From Chloroflexota bacterium (GTDB lineage: Bacteria; Chloroflexota; Anaerolineae; Anaerolineales; Villigracilaceae), in NCBI GenBank assembly GCA_016191895.1, contig JACPVD010000064.1, positions 1 through 16,898 of the forward strand: a DNA stretch of 16,898 bases, given 5' to 3'. Both the position numbers and the translations under genes were made by a program. Shown one piece after another: positions 1 to 7,626 of the stretch; positions within the stretch are counted from its first letter, which is position 1, and each line of letters opens with the position of its first letter. The notes under the pieces are model-generated. The model was given only the letters and a program-made list of their open reading frames with translations, searched no databases and was not told the origin of the DNA.

Positions 1-746
1 TCGAGTTCCATGAATGGGACGTTCTGTCCCTGCAGACGCCTTGCGATATTGCGGAAAGCCTGCCCCGCGCGGCTTTTTCCGTCTGTGACAACGGGCGCGC
101 CGCGATTCGATCCGACGATGACCGATTCATCCTCAGGCACAACCCCGATCAACTGAATGCCAAGCAGATCGAGCACATCTTCAGGCGAAAGCATGTCGTT
201 ATTTTTCACCAATGTCGGATTCAATCGATTCAAGATCAGGGATGGACTCCCTTTTTCCTCGGCCTCCAAAATTCCAACCACGCGATCCGCATCGCGCACC
301 GCACTGACCTCGGGATTGGTCACCACCAAAACGCGGTCTGCGGCGGCGATGGCGTTTCGGAAGCCGCGTTCAATGCCCGCAGGCGAGTCGATGATGACGA
401 AATCAGTATCAAGCCGAAGGTCCTTGCAGATGCGCACCATGTCTGAAGGTGAAACGGCGTTTTTGTCGCGGGTTTGCGCAGCCGGTATCAGGTACAAATC
501 GGGAAGATGTTTGTCGCGAATCATGGCCTGCTTGAGTTTGCAACGCCCCTCGATCACATCCACGATATCGTAGACGATGCGATTTTCAAGTCCCATGATG
601 ACGTCGAGATTGCGCAGGCCGATATCGCCATCGATGCACACGACCTTCCTGCCATCGGCGGCAAGCGCGGTGGCAAGGTTTGCAACAGCAGTGGTTTTTC
701 CCACGCCGCCTTTTCCAGAGGTAACGGTAATCACTTGAGCGGTCAT
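1..746 (-). CDS. minD: MinD, septum site-determining ATPase (partial, 3' end beyond window)
   Basis: MinD is a membrane-associated ATPase that recruits MinC to block Z-ring assembly away from mid-cell. The reading frame starts at ATG 746 and runs off the left edge of the window after 248 codons. The deviant Walker A motif GKGGVGKTT is at residues 11-19, followed by the DGDIGLRNLD segment (about 39-48) and a switch II region IIDSPAGIERG near residue 120. These are hallmarks of the MinD/ParA family and of MinD in particular. Usual length is about 265-270 residues, so only the C-terminal tail with the amphipathic membrane-targeting helix should be missing. An AGGA ribosome-binding site lies 6 nt upstream of the ATG. 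The gene lies downstream of minC, separated by 226 bp. Whether minE follows cannot be seen. Identification is secure. Confidence 0.96.
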   Translation of the reverse strand, partial: MTAQVITVTSGKGGVGKTTAVANLATALAADGRKVVCIDGDIGLRNLDVIMGLENRIVYDIVDVIEGRCKLKQAMIRDKHLPDLYLIPAAQTRDKNAVSPSDMVRICKDLRLDTDFVIIDSPAGIERGFRNAIAAADRVLVVTNPEVSAVRDADRVVGILEAEEKGSPSLILNRLNPTLVKNNDMLSPEDVLDLLGIQLIGVVPEDESVIVGSNRGAPVVTDGKSRAGQAFRNIARRLQGQNVPFMEL

Positions 747-804
747 ATGGTTTCCTGTTCGCGCAAATTTCTACATTTTGCTCAAAATATTTTGAATGCA
801 AGGC

Positions 805-842
805 CGCGAAGACGCAAAGTTCTTTTTCTTTGCGCCTTCGCG
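805..842. repeat. Inverted repeat of the CGCGAAG-ACGCAAAG type between minC and minD
   Basis: The 15-bp arms at 805-819 and 828-842 pair at 14 of 15 positions around an 8-nt T-rich loop. The motif resembles widely dispersed intergenic repeats seen in many environmental bacteria. That comparison is from memory and was not searched. The repeat lies in the minC-minD gap. Confidence 0.6.
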
Positions 843-899
843 TTAAATCTTTCGATGTCGAGAAAGCGGCACTTTAAGTTAATTACTGATGTTACGCAC

Positions 900-953
900 C
901 GTCCCGAAGGTTTGAGCAGAAAACAGGCTTGGTTAGAGAAAACCTTCGGGACG
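900..953. repeat. Inverted repeat CGTCCCGAAGGTTT / AAACCTTCGGGACG
   Basis: A perfect 14-bp stem pairs 900-913 with 940-953 around a 26-nt loop. It lies just downstream of the minC stop and upstream of minD. It lacks a T-tract, so it does not look like a classical terminator. It could be a dispersed repeat or an mRNA-stabilising hairpin between the two cistrons. Confidence 0.6.
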
Positions 954-972
954 TTCGCGGAAGGTGAGTTAA

Positions 973-1647
973 TTAACCAGCATGCCACAATTCGGCCTGC
1001 AAACGTCCTTCGCTGTTGATGGTGGCGATCTCGGGCCGCGGGTCTTTCTGCGGTTTGAGCATTGCCGAGACCTCATCTGCAATGCGGAGTTGCGTGGCCG
1101 AAAGATCAAGCGCGCAGATGACAGCAGAGCGGTCACCTTTTGCTCCTGCATGAATCATACCCCGCACCCGCCCCCACACAATGACGTTTCCCTCGGCCAC
1201 GATCTCCGCGCCCGCATTGACGTCTCCCATCACCACCACATGGCCGGGGAATTCAACGCGCTTGCCGGAACGCAGTGTCTTGCTGATGAACAAAGCCGTA
1301 TCCTGCGAAACGCCCGTATGTTTCTGTTCTTCGGGGCGCGGCTTGGAAATTCGCGTCGCCAGCCCGAGCAACTGCGAGGTATGTTCCGTCGTCGGCGACT
1401 CGCTGATGACCGCCCACAGCGAAACGTTTCGCTCCGAGAGGCGGTCACGCAACTCGACGAGGTCGTTCACCCTCAACGCCTGCGAGCCCACATCCATCGC
1501 GAGTCTCGCGCCCTGAAAGAATGCCGGGCGTTCGTCGTTCTGCGAAACCAACGCCGCGCATTGATCGTCCCAGAGCGCGTCTGAAAACGTCGCCAAAAGG
1601 CCGTCGCGGATTCCTTTGATCTGAACAAGAGAAGTGGCCTGGTCCAT
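973..1647 (-). CDS. minC: MinC, septum site-determining protein
   Basis: MinC inhibits FtsZ polymerisation and works with MinD. I chose the ATG at 1647, giving 224 residues. An in-frame ATG at 1761 would add 38 residues with no family resemblance and would read through a TATAAT box. From the chosen start, the N-domain begins with the typical VQIKGIRDGLL (residues 8-18). The C-terminal beta-helix domain (about 115-215) contains FPGHVVVMGDVNAGAEI, GNVIVWGRVRGMIHAGA and a late ICALDLSATQLRIAD segment, all characteristic of MinC. No Shine-Dalgarno sequence is visible before the start, and the -10 box ends only 16 nt away. minD follows on the same strand. The family call is confident; the exact start is less so. 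Confidence 0.93.
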   Translation of the reverse strand: MDQATSLVQIKGIRDGLLATFSDALWDDQCAALVSQNDERPAFFQGARLAMDVGSQALRVNDLVELRDRLSERNVSLWAVISESPTTEHTSQLLGLATRISKPRPEEQKHTGVSQDTALFISKTLRSGKRVEFPGHVVVMGDVNAGAEIVAEGNVIVWGRVRGMIHAGAKGDRSAVICALDLSATQLRIADEVSAMLKPQKDPRPEIATINSEGRLQAELWHAG

Positions 1648-1663
1648 GGATGGTTCGAACGGA

Positions 1664-1669
1664 ATTATA
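1664..1669 (-). promoter_or_regulatory. Putative -10 box of the minC promoter
   Basis: A perfect TATAAT on the minus strand ends 16 nt before the chosen minC ATG. The expected start of transcription leaves a leader of only about 9-10 nt. No good -35 hexamer is found at 16-18 bp spacing. The box supports the downstream minC start. Confidence 0.4.
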
Positions 1670-1804
1670 CCTGATGCTTTGGGCAACCAGACTGCGAACA
1701 CAACCTCGTTCAACCAGCATTTGTACTGCCGGTTAAGAAAGCGAAAATGTTTTGGCATCAAATTGTCATGCGTGGATTAATGGGCTCGAATGATAATTCG
1801 TCGG

Positions 1805-2464
1805 ATGAAACCCCGTGTCCGCGCCTGCCTTTGGCTTGTCTCTGTTTTCCATATCGTCGCATGCGTCGGGACAACGGTTCCGGTCACCGTCGCGCCAGTA
1901 GATACGCCGCAAATCATCCACCCCACAACCGCTCCCCAGCCATCCCCATTCATTCAGCCTACACCGGTCAGCGACCCGTCAATTTATGGAAATATCCAAA
2001 TCAAAGGGGCGCCCGAATTCATAACACAAACCCGCGCCGCGCTTGCGCTGTTGGAGCAAAAAGATACCCACGCCTTCACCAAAGTACAAACGTACGTCGG
2101 CATCATCGAGCAGGGAGAACACAGCGGCATGTGGGCATGGGAATTTCCTCCGCGCTACGAAGTGGGTGACGTGACCGCATTCTACAGCGTCACCTGGTAC
2201 GCCTCCACCATCGCACATGACGCCACACATTCTGAACTCTATGCCCGCTATCAAGCTGAACATCCCGGCGAAACCGTCCCGCCCGAGGCTTTCAGCGGCG
2301 TGGAGATCGAAAAGTTTTGCAACGGCTATCAACTCGAAGTGCTAAAACGCATCGGCGCCCCGCAAGCGGAAATTGATTACATGTCCACGCTGGATGGCAC
2401 CCACTGCGACGTGGATAAGGACGGCGACTGCGATTGGGATGATTATCAAAAACGGGATTGGTGA
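1805..2464 (+). CDS. Putative lipoprotein with a single EF-hand-like loop, function unknown
   Basis: A secreted lipoprotein of 219 residues when started at ATG 1805. An ATG at 1790 would add only five residues. The N-terminus is a basic, hydrophobic signal peptide ending in a lipobox (IVAC, Cys20 from the chosen start). A Pro/Thr-rich linker of about 40 residues follows, then a globular region of about 150 residues that I do not recognise. Near the C-terminus the segment DVDKDGDCDWDD has acidic residues at positions 1, 3, 5, 7, 9 and 12, as in the calcium-binding loop of EF-hand or dockerin-like proteins. Cysteines lie just before and inside the loop. The gene is divergent from minC and 59 bp upstream of the sulfotransferase on the same strand, so the two may be co-transcribed. 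An extracytoplasmic role is inferred. Confidence 0.8.
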   Translation: MKPRVRACLWLVSVFHIVACVGTTVPVTVAPVDTPQIIHPTTAPQPSPFIQPTPVSDPSIYGNIQIKGAPEFITQTRAALALLEQKDTHAFTKVQTYVGIIEQGEHSGMWAWEFPPRYEVGDVTAFYSVTWYASTIAHDATHSELYARYQAEHPGETVPPEAFSGVEIEKFCNGYQLEVLKRIGAPQAEIDYMSTLDGTHCDVDKDGDCDWDDYQKRDW

Positions 2465-2523
2465 TAGAATACTCAAAGGCCATCGGCCTGCAGCACTTAT
2501 CAAACGCAAGGATCTCGCCCTGA

Positions 2524-3717
2524 ATGAAATATAACTTCCGCCTGTTTTGGCGCACTTTCTACCGCTCCTTCTTCAACTCAAAAAACACCACCGCCCGCCT
2601 CACCCGCAAAAGATTTATTTTTCTCGTCCTGTTCTACCTCGTCTGGCCGCTCGGCAGTTTAATGCACTGGTTGTGTTTCGCGCTCGACGACATCCTCTTC
2701 CCCGCATACAAAAACCACCCCATCGAAAAGCCTCTCTTTATCCTCGGGAACCTGCGAAGCGGCTCCACCTTTTTGCACCGCCTGCTTTCGCGGGATACGG
2801 AAACCTTCACCAGCCTGACCACATGGGATATTTATCTCACCCCCTCCGTAACGCAAAAGAAGATCACGCAATTCGTGGCGCGGATCGACGATACATATTT
2901 CAATCGTACCCTGCACAAACTGCTCTTCAAATTCGACGCCGCCACGCTGGGCAAAATCAAGATTCACCCCATCTCCTTCTTCCAGCCCGAAGAGGACGAG
3001 AACATCCACCTGCACATCTGGGACGGATACTTCGTCACCTTCCTCTTCCCGTTCATGGATGAATTCCCCAACTACCAGCATTTCGACGAAGCGCTCACCC
3101 ACGAACACAAAAAACGCATCATGACCTTTTACCGCTCGATGATTCAGCGGCATATGTATGCGAACGGCAAAAAATATTTCGTGGCAAAGAATCCCGCCTT
3201 CAGCGCAAAGATCGAAACGCTGGCCGAATTCTTCCCCGAAGCGCGCATCATCTATCTTGCCCGTAACCCGCTCGATATGCTCCCCTCCACGATTTCATGG
3301 ATCAATTACGCGCGGCGTCAATTCACCGACCCGGGCGAAGGATATTTCTACATCGACGAAATCGTGGACATGACCCAACACTGGTACAGCCACCCGCTCG
3401 AATATCTCGACGCGCATCCCTCCCCCCGACACCTGATCCTGAACTACGACGATCTGATTCTGCGCCCGGAGTCGGTCATCCGCGCGTTCTATGAACAGTT
3501 CGGCTACCCGGATAAACCCGGCCTGCCCGTCATCATCGACCGCGCCGTGAAAGAGACGATGTCCTTCAACAGCGATCACACCTACTCCTACGAAGACATG
3601 GGCTTTACCCGCGAACAGATCGTCTCGCTGTACCCCAAAGTATTCAAGCGTTTCCACTTCGAAACCCGCGAGCCGTTCGTTGAAAAGGAAAAGGTGTTGA
3701 TAGTATCTTCTCAATAA
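2524..3717 (+). CDS. Sulfotransferase family protein (PAPS-dependent)
   Basis: A 397-residue protein of the PAPS-dependent sulfotransferase superfamily, which moves a sulfuryl group from PAPS to a hydroxyl or amine. The 5'-phosphosulfate-binding loop is FILGNLRSGSTFLHRLL (residues 72-88). The 3'-phosphate-binding motif is YLARNPLDMLPSTISW (244-259), preceded by the usual KNPAFSAKIETLAEFFPEA stretch. A YDDLILRPESVIRAFYEQFG segment (308-327) is also typical. A hydrophobic stretch at about 31-59 may be a membrane anchor. The acceptor cannot be told from sequence; a lipid, glycan or small metabolite are all possible. It sits 59 bp after the lipoprotein gene, with a weak AAGGAT-like ribosome site. 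A strong hairpin follows its stop codon. Confidence 0.88.
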   Translation: MKYNFRLFWRTFYRSFFNSKNTTARLTRKRFIFLVLFYLVWPLGSLMHWLCFALDDILFPAYKNHPIEKPLFILGNLRSGSTFLHRLLSRDTETFTSLTTWDIYLTPSVTQKKITQFVARIDDTYFNRTLHKLLFKFDAATLGKIKIHPISFFQPEEDENIHLHIWDGYFVTFLFPFMDEFPNYQHFDEALTHEHKKRIMTFYRSMIQRHMYANGKKYFVAKNPAFSAKIETLAEFFPEARIIYLARNPLDMLPSTISWINYARRQFTDPGEGYFYIDEIVDMTQHWYSHPLEYLDAHPSPRHLILNYDDLILRPESVIRAFYEQFGYPDKPGLPVIIDRAVKETMSFNSDHTYSYEDMGFTREQIVSLYPKVFKRFHFETREPFVEKEKVLIVSSQ

Positions 3718-3724
3718 ATTGGGG

Positions 3725-3774
3725 GCGGGGTGTTTGGAGCGCGCTTCGCGCGCTCCAAACACCCCGCTTTCCCT
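3725..3774. terminator. Long GC-rich hairpin, likely bidirectional terminator and copy 1 of a palindromic repeat
   Basis: A perfect 20-bp stem pairs 3725-3744 with 3748-3767 around a 3-nt loop, with a TTCG-type turn. A pyrimidine-rich tract follows on the plus strand. It lies 7 bp after the sulfotransferase stop and between two convergent genes, as expected for a terminator. The core arm GGGGTGTTTGGAGCGCG matches 16 of 17 bases of the hairpin at 8443-8489, so it is also a repeat. Confidence 0.75.
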
Positions 3775-3788
3775 TCTTTTTGAAAGTG

Positions 3789-3806
3789 CGCAAGTTGAAA
3801 CTTGCG
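3789..3806. repeat. Short hairpin CGCAAGTT-GA-AACTTGCG
   Basis: Eight-bp perfect arms flank two bases in the convergent spacer, 14 bp beyond the stop codon of the TPR gene. It may contribute to terminating the minus-strand TPR transcript, but no T-run follows. Confidence 0.45.
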
Positions 3807-3819
3807 TTACATTGTCTGC

Positions 3820-5235
3820 CTACGGAAAATACTGTTGCAATAATCTCCCTGCTTCCTTTCCATATACCCCATCGCGATCGGCGTTTAATACATACAGTAA
3901 TTTATTCCGCGCGGCAGAGCGGTTGCCTTGCGCGAGATACGTCATTGCAAGATGAATGTGCGCGGACAAAAACCCCGGGAAGCGGTTGCTTGCGTCTGAC
4001 AATATTTTCTCAGCATTGGCGTATCTTCCAGAGGAAAGGTACACCCAGCCCAACGAATCCAGCGCGGAGGGGTCATCCGGCGCGAGTTGCGCGGCTTTTT
4101 CCGCGGCGGGCAGGCCGATATCTTCCAGATGCACACTGTTTTCGGCGCAAAACATCCCCAGCAGGCTCCAGTATGTTGGGTCGGTGGGTGCGAGTTCTGT
4201 CGCATATTGAAAAGCGGCCAGCGCGGAAACCAAATCTCCGAGTTTCAGGTGGGCGTTTCCAATTTCCACCTGCCAGGCCGGGTTCTGCGGGTCATATTCC
4301 GCGGCGAGCAAATACTCGGCCAGCATTTGCGGATACTCTTCCTGACGACGCCAATACAACCCACGCAATGCGCGGACGGTGACAGACGTATGATCGAGAA
4401 GCAGGGCGCGATCCAGTTCCACGCTTCCTTCCCCCTTCGACGCGCTCAGGGCGATTTGCTGTTTCGCTTCGCCAAGCCAGGCCCATGCTTCGGCATTTTC
4501 AGCGTCAGATTCAATTGCATCCTCGAATGCCGCGATGGATAAATCCCACTCATTGACCAAACCCAGAGCGCGGCCTATCGTCACCTTGCGCTGCGACTCA
4601 TCGGGCAGTGTGTCGGATACATTCAAGGCGAAGATCAAGGTCTGCGCCGCGGAATCAGTTTCAGGGTCAAGGGCGGATGCGCGAAGCAGGTGAGGAGGAG
4701 ATTGATGCGGGTCGAGAACAGCCAGCAAGAGTCCGAGTCGATAGTAGGTGTAGGCATCCTCCTGCTTCGAATCCAATGCGAGTTGATTCTGCAAGGCGTC
4801 GCGTTCGGCGTTCCAGTTTTTTTGGCGGCGATGGGTTGAGGCGAGCAGGGAAGTAAGTTTCGGAGATGGATACTCGCGCAAGCCTTGTTCTATCGTTTGA
4901 ATGCCGGCATCGGGATTGCCCAGCGACAAATGAGATTCAGCCAGCACAATCCAACCATCCTCCGAAAGCACGGATGTCCGCTGCAAATATTCGATGGCTT
5001 TTTGCGGATCTTCGTTCAGTGCGGAGGCAAGGCCGGCGCGTTCCCATAATTCATTGCGCCAGAAAAAAATATTCGCGGCCTGCTCGAAGGATTGGGCGGC
5101 GGCGGCGTAGCGGCGCGCGGAAAACGCATCTTCGGCGCGGCGAATCGCGAACGCCCCGAAGAGGAACATTGCGAGAAAAATTGCCGCAAAGAGGGCGGCA
5201 ACGACATAAAACGGGCGCGCGATCTTGTGAAGCAT
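3820..5235 (-). CDS. Membrane-anchored tetratricopeptide repeat protein
   Basis: A 471-residue protein with one N-terminal membrane segment (about 10-31) followed by tandem TPR-like helical hairpins along the rest. The clearest repeats are at about 36-70, 315-350, 351-385 and 386-420, for example NPAWQVEIGNAHLKLGDLVSA and DPSALDSLGWVYLSSGRYA. TPR arrays bind other proteins, so it is probably an assembly or scaffold protein at the membrane. The partner is unknown. The gene diverges from the kinase-like gene across 66 bp. Residues 262-270 (ALSASKGEG) are encoded by CCCTGAGCGCGTCGAAGGG, which looks like a dispersed repeat inserted in frame and falls at a poorly conserved inter-repeat position. 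The -10 box ends 9 nt before the ATG and no Shine-Dalgarno is present. Confidence 0.88.
   Translation of the reverse strand: MLHKIARPFYVVAALFAAIFLAMFLFGAFAIRRAEDAFSARRYAAAAQSFEQAANIFFWRNELWERAGLASALNEDPQKAIEYLQRTSVLSEDGWIVLAESHLSLGNPDAGIQTIEQGLREYPSPKLTSLLASTHRRQKNWNAERDALQNQLALDSKQEDAYTYYRLGLLLAVLDPHQSPPHLLRASALDPETDSAAQTLIFALNVSDTLPDESQRKVTIGRALGLVNEWDLSIAAFEDAIESDAENAEAWAWLGEAKQQIALSASKGEGSVELDRALLLDHTSVTVRALRGLYWRRQEEYPQMLAEYLLAAEYDPQNPAWQVEIGNAHLKLGDLVSALAAFQYATELAPTDPTYWSLLGMFCAENSVHLEDIGLPAAEKAAQLAPDDPSALDSLGWVYLSSGRYANAEKILSDASNRFPGFLSAHIHLAMTYLAQGNRSAARNKLLYVLNADRDGVYGKEAGRLLQQYFP
4433..4451. repeat. CCCTTCGACGCGCTCAGGG repeat inside the TPR gene
   Basis: This 19-bp imperfect palindrome closely resembles the CCCTTCGAC-GCTCAGGG dispersed repeats I recall from several environmental phyla. 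Here it is read in frame as ALSASKGEG without breaking the gene. Only one copy occurs in the window, so the repeat status rests on recall. Confidence 0.4.
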
Positions 5236-5244
5236 TGCAAGGAT

Positions 5245-5292
5245 ATTATACGTTGAGCCGCCATATTTTTTTTATGGAACTGGCAGTATAAT
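5245..5292. promoter_or_regulatory. Divergent -10 boxes for the TPR and kinase-like genes
   Basis: A perfect TATAAT on the minus strand (5245-5250) ends 9 nt before the TPR ATG. A perfect TATAAT on the plus strand (5287-5292) ends 9 nt before the kinase-like ATG. With the usual 6-8 nt to the transcription start, both mRNAs would carry a leader of only 1-3 nt. Neither gene has a Shine-Dalgarno sequence. The -35 regions are A/T-rich but poor matches. Confidence 0.6.
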
Positions 5293-5301
5293 AACGGCGA
5301 G

Positions 5302-7626
5302 ATGAATGCATTCACAGAAATACTCACCACACCCCCGGGAAATCTGATCTACTATATCGCGCTGGCCCTGGTTTCGGCCATTGCGTTCCAACTTTCGTAC
5401 AACCATTGGCGCGCCAGCGAATTTCCGCAGGCCAAACGTGCCATGCTCGGACTCGGTCTCCTGCTTACGGCGCAGATCGCGATCTTTCTGATCAGTGGGC
5501 TGGGCTGGCAAAACCTGATCGACCCGGCCGCGATCCTCCCGCCTGTAGACCGCGCTTTCATCGCCTTCAGCATCATTTGGATCGGCTGGTTGTACGCCTT
5601 TCCCGAACCCAATCGTGGATCGGACGCGGCGGCTACGCTTCTGAGTGTATTGATGGCCGCGGGGCTGGGATTGAGTTTATTCACCTGGCAATCGCAACTT
5701 GCGGAATTAAGTTACAACCAGACCGCCGACGACCGTTTCTGGCAGGTCGGCTCGATCGTCATTGCGTTGATCGGCATCGTCATCATTTTCTTCCGCAAAC
5801 CCGACGGCATGTGGAGCGGAGTCATCATGCTTGGGCTTGGAACACTCGGCCATGCGGGACACCTGCTCTTTCCCAACGAGGGAAATTATTCGGGGATTGT
5901 GCGGCTTGCCTACATGGCGGCTTATCCGATTTTGCTTACCCTGCCACAGCGTTTTGCAAGTTCGTCCGCGCCCGGCACTCCCACACGAATGGTCGTACCA
6001 AAACAGGACTCAAGCGCCGAACGCAGACGATACAGCACCGATCCCAAGACCTTCCATGCAATGCTTGCGCTGGCGGCAGAGACCAACCCGACGAAAATGA
6101 GCCAGGCTATCACCCGCGCCATTGCGCAGACCATGCTCTCGGACCTGTGCTTCATGCTTTATCTTACCGACAACAACACACAGATGGTGATCGCCGGCGG
6201 CTATGATTTGATCCGCGAAGACAATCTCGACGGCGGTTCGCTCAACAAGAGTTCCATTCCGATGCTGGCGAACTCGCTCCAGCGTGGACGGCCCTTGCGA
6301 ATGCCGGCCAGCAGCACCTCGGCGGATATCAAGGGGTTGGGCGATATCCTCGGGCTGACGAATCCCGGCCACCTGCTCAGCGTTCCGATCATGACGCCGG
6401 AAAAAGAATCGCTGGGCGGCATCCTTTTGCTCTCCCCCTACTCCGACCGCACATGGACGGCGGAAGATCAGGCGTATCTCGCCAACATCGCCACGTCGCT
6501 GGTACCGATCATCAAGCGCACCCAAAAGACGAACAAACTCGAGGCGCAGAGCGATGAAGCGCAGAGGTTGATTGCGAATCTCGAAATCCAGGTGCAGGAA
6601 CTCTCCCAGCAATTGAGCGATGCCCGCGCCCAAAACCAGAAGGGCGGTTCCGTTGCGGAACTGGCGTCGCTGCGGGCGGCACAGGAAGAATCACAGCGCA
6701 TCATCGAGCAACTGCAGATCGAAAATGGAGAGTTGCGATCGGGCAAAAATCCTCAACCGGTGTTTTCATCCACGCAAGTGGAGCATGAATTAAAGAAAAC
6801 CCTGCAGGAGGTGGCTCACCTGCAAAATCAGTTGATGGAAGCCAACATGCGCGCGCGCGAACTCGAACATGGGCAGGCCAACACCAAGAGTGTCGAACAG
6901 GCCGAGGTCGTCGCCGCGATCGCGCAGGAGTTACGCCAGCCTTTGTCATCCATTGTCGGGTACACAGACCTGCTTCTCGGCGAGTCGGTGGGGATCCTCG
7001 GCGCGATGCAACGAAAATTCGTCGAACGGGTGAAGACGTCCACCGAACGCCTGCGCAGTCTCACAGACGACATGGTTCAGATCACCACGCTCGAAACAGA
7101 CTTGATCGAACTCAAACCCGAACCGGTTGATTTGAACGCCGTGATCGACAATGCCATGTCACAGACCAGTTCACAGGTGCGTGAAAAGAATATATCCATG
7201 CATCTTGAATTGCCGAAGAAACTCGCGCCCATCCATGCGGATAAGGAAGCGCTCCAGCAAATTCTCATTCACCTCCTGCAAAATGCCGGGGCAGCGACTC
7301 CCATCGAAGGCTCGATCAGGCTCAGGGTCCAGACGCGAACCGAGGAAGAGTCCGAGTTCATCCTGATTCAAGTGACCGACAGCGGCGGCGGAATATCGGC
7401 AGACGATATGTCCCACGTATTCACCCGCCTGTACCGCGCCGATAACGCCCTCATCCAGGGGGTCGGCGATACGGGCATTGGCCTCTCCATCGCAAAGACA
7501 TTGACCGAAGCCCAACATGGCCGCATTTGGGTGGAGAGCGAACAGGGCGCGGGCGCGACCTTTAGCGTGCTGTTGCCCATCGCGGTCAGTAAAGAAAAAA
7601 AAACAAAGGTTAAGGGAAAGAAATAA
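5302..7626 (+). CDS. 7TM-GAF sensor histidine kinase-like protein lacking the phosphoacceptor His
   Basis: A 774-residue membrane sensor. Seven hydrophobic segments lie between about residues 14 and 215, a GAF-like domain at about 248-405, a long coiled coil at about 408-525, a HisKA-like helix pair at about 532-600, and a HATPase_c domain at about 645-760. The ATP-binding boxes look intact: N box LLQNAGAATP (N661), G1 box DSGGGIS (693-699), F box VFTRLYRAD, and G2 box GDTGIGLSIAK (722-732). The H box, however, reads AQELRQPLSSIVGY, so Gln542 replaces the histidine of the usual SHELRTPL. Either it does not autophosphorylate on this helix, or it works as an ATP-binding regulator or scaffold. 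No response regulator gene is adjacent. It overlaps the LysM gene by one base (TAATG), suggesting coupled translation. The very C-terminus is Lys-rich. Confidence 0.92.
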   Translation: MNAFTEILTTPPGNLIYYIALALVSAIAFQLSYNHWRASEFPQAKRAMLGLGLLLTAQIAIFLISGLGWQNLIDPAAILPPVDRAFIAFSIIWIGWLYAFPEPNRGSDAAATLLSVLMAAGLGLSLFTWQSQLAELSYNQTADDRFWQVGSIVIALIGIVIIFFRKPDGMWSGVIMLGLGTLGHAGHLLFPNEGNYSGIVRLAYMAAYPILLTLPQRFASSSAPGTPTRMVVPKQDSSAERRRYSTDPKTFHAMLALAAETNPTKMSQAITRAIAQTMLSDLCFMLYLTDNNTQMVIAGGYDLIREDNLDGGSLNKSSIPMLANSLQRGRPLRMPASSTSADIKGLGDILGLTNPGHLLSVPIMTPEKESLGGILLLSPYSDRTWTAEDQAYLANIATSLVPIIKRTQKTNKLEAQSDEAQRLIANLEIQVQELSQQLSDARAQNQKGGSVAELASLRAAQEESQRIIEQLQIENGELRSGKNPQPVFSSTQVEHELKKTLQEVAHLQNQLMEANMRARELEHGQANTKSVEQAEVVAAIAQELRQPLSSIVGYTDLLLGESVGILGAMQRKFVERVKTSTERLRSLTDDMVQITTLETDLIELKPEPVDLNAVIDNAMSQTSSQVREKNISMHLELPKKLAPIHADKEALQQILIHLLQNAGAATPIEGSIRLRVQTRTEEESEFILIQVTDSGGGISADDMSHVFTRLYRADNALIQGVGDTGIGLSIAKTLTEAQHGRIWVESEQGAGATFSVLLPIAVSKEKKTKVKGKK

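Noticed and set aside
747..972. An extra small gene between minC and minD
   Set aside because: Short frames there show no ribosome site or motif; the gap is explained by two inverted repeats.
982..1584. A 200-codon plus-strand frame opposite minC
   Set aside because: The minus frame has clear MinC motifs; the plus frame is His/Arg-rich and shows none.
1648..1761. Longer minC starting at ATG 1761
   Set aside because: The extra 38 residues lack MinC similarity and the segment contains a TATAAT box facing minC.
1763..1797. Promoter for the lipoprotein gene using TTGTCA (1763-1768) and GATAAT (1792-1797)
   Set aside because: The spacing is 23 bp, too long for a housekeeping promoter. GATAAT alone 7 nt before ATG 1805 is only suggestive.
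6010..6633. A 207-codon minus-strand frame inside the kinase-like gene
   Set aside because: It is fully antisense to a well-supported gene, has no ribosome site and no family motif.
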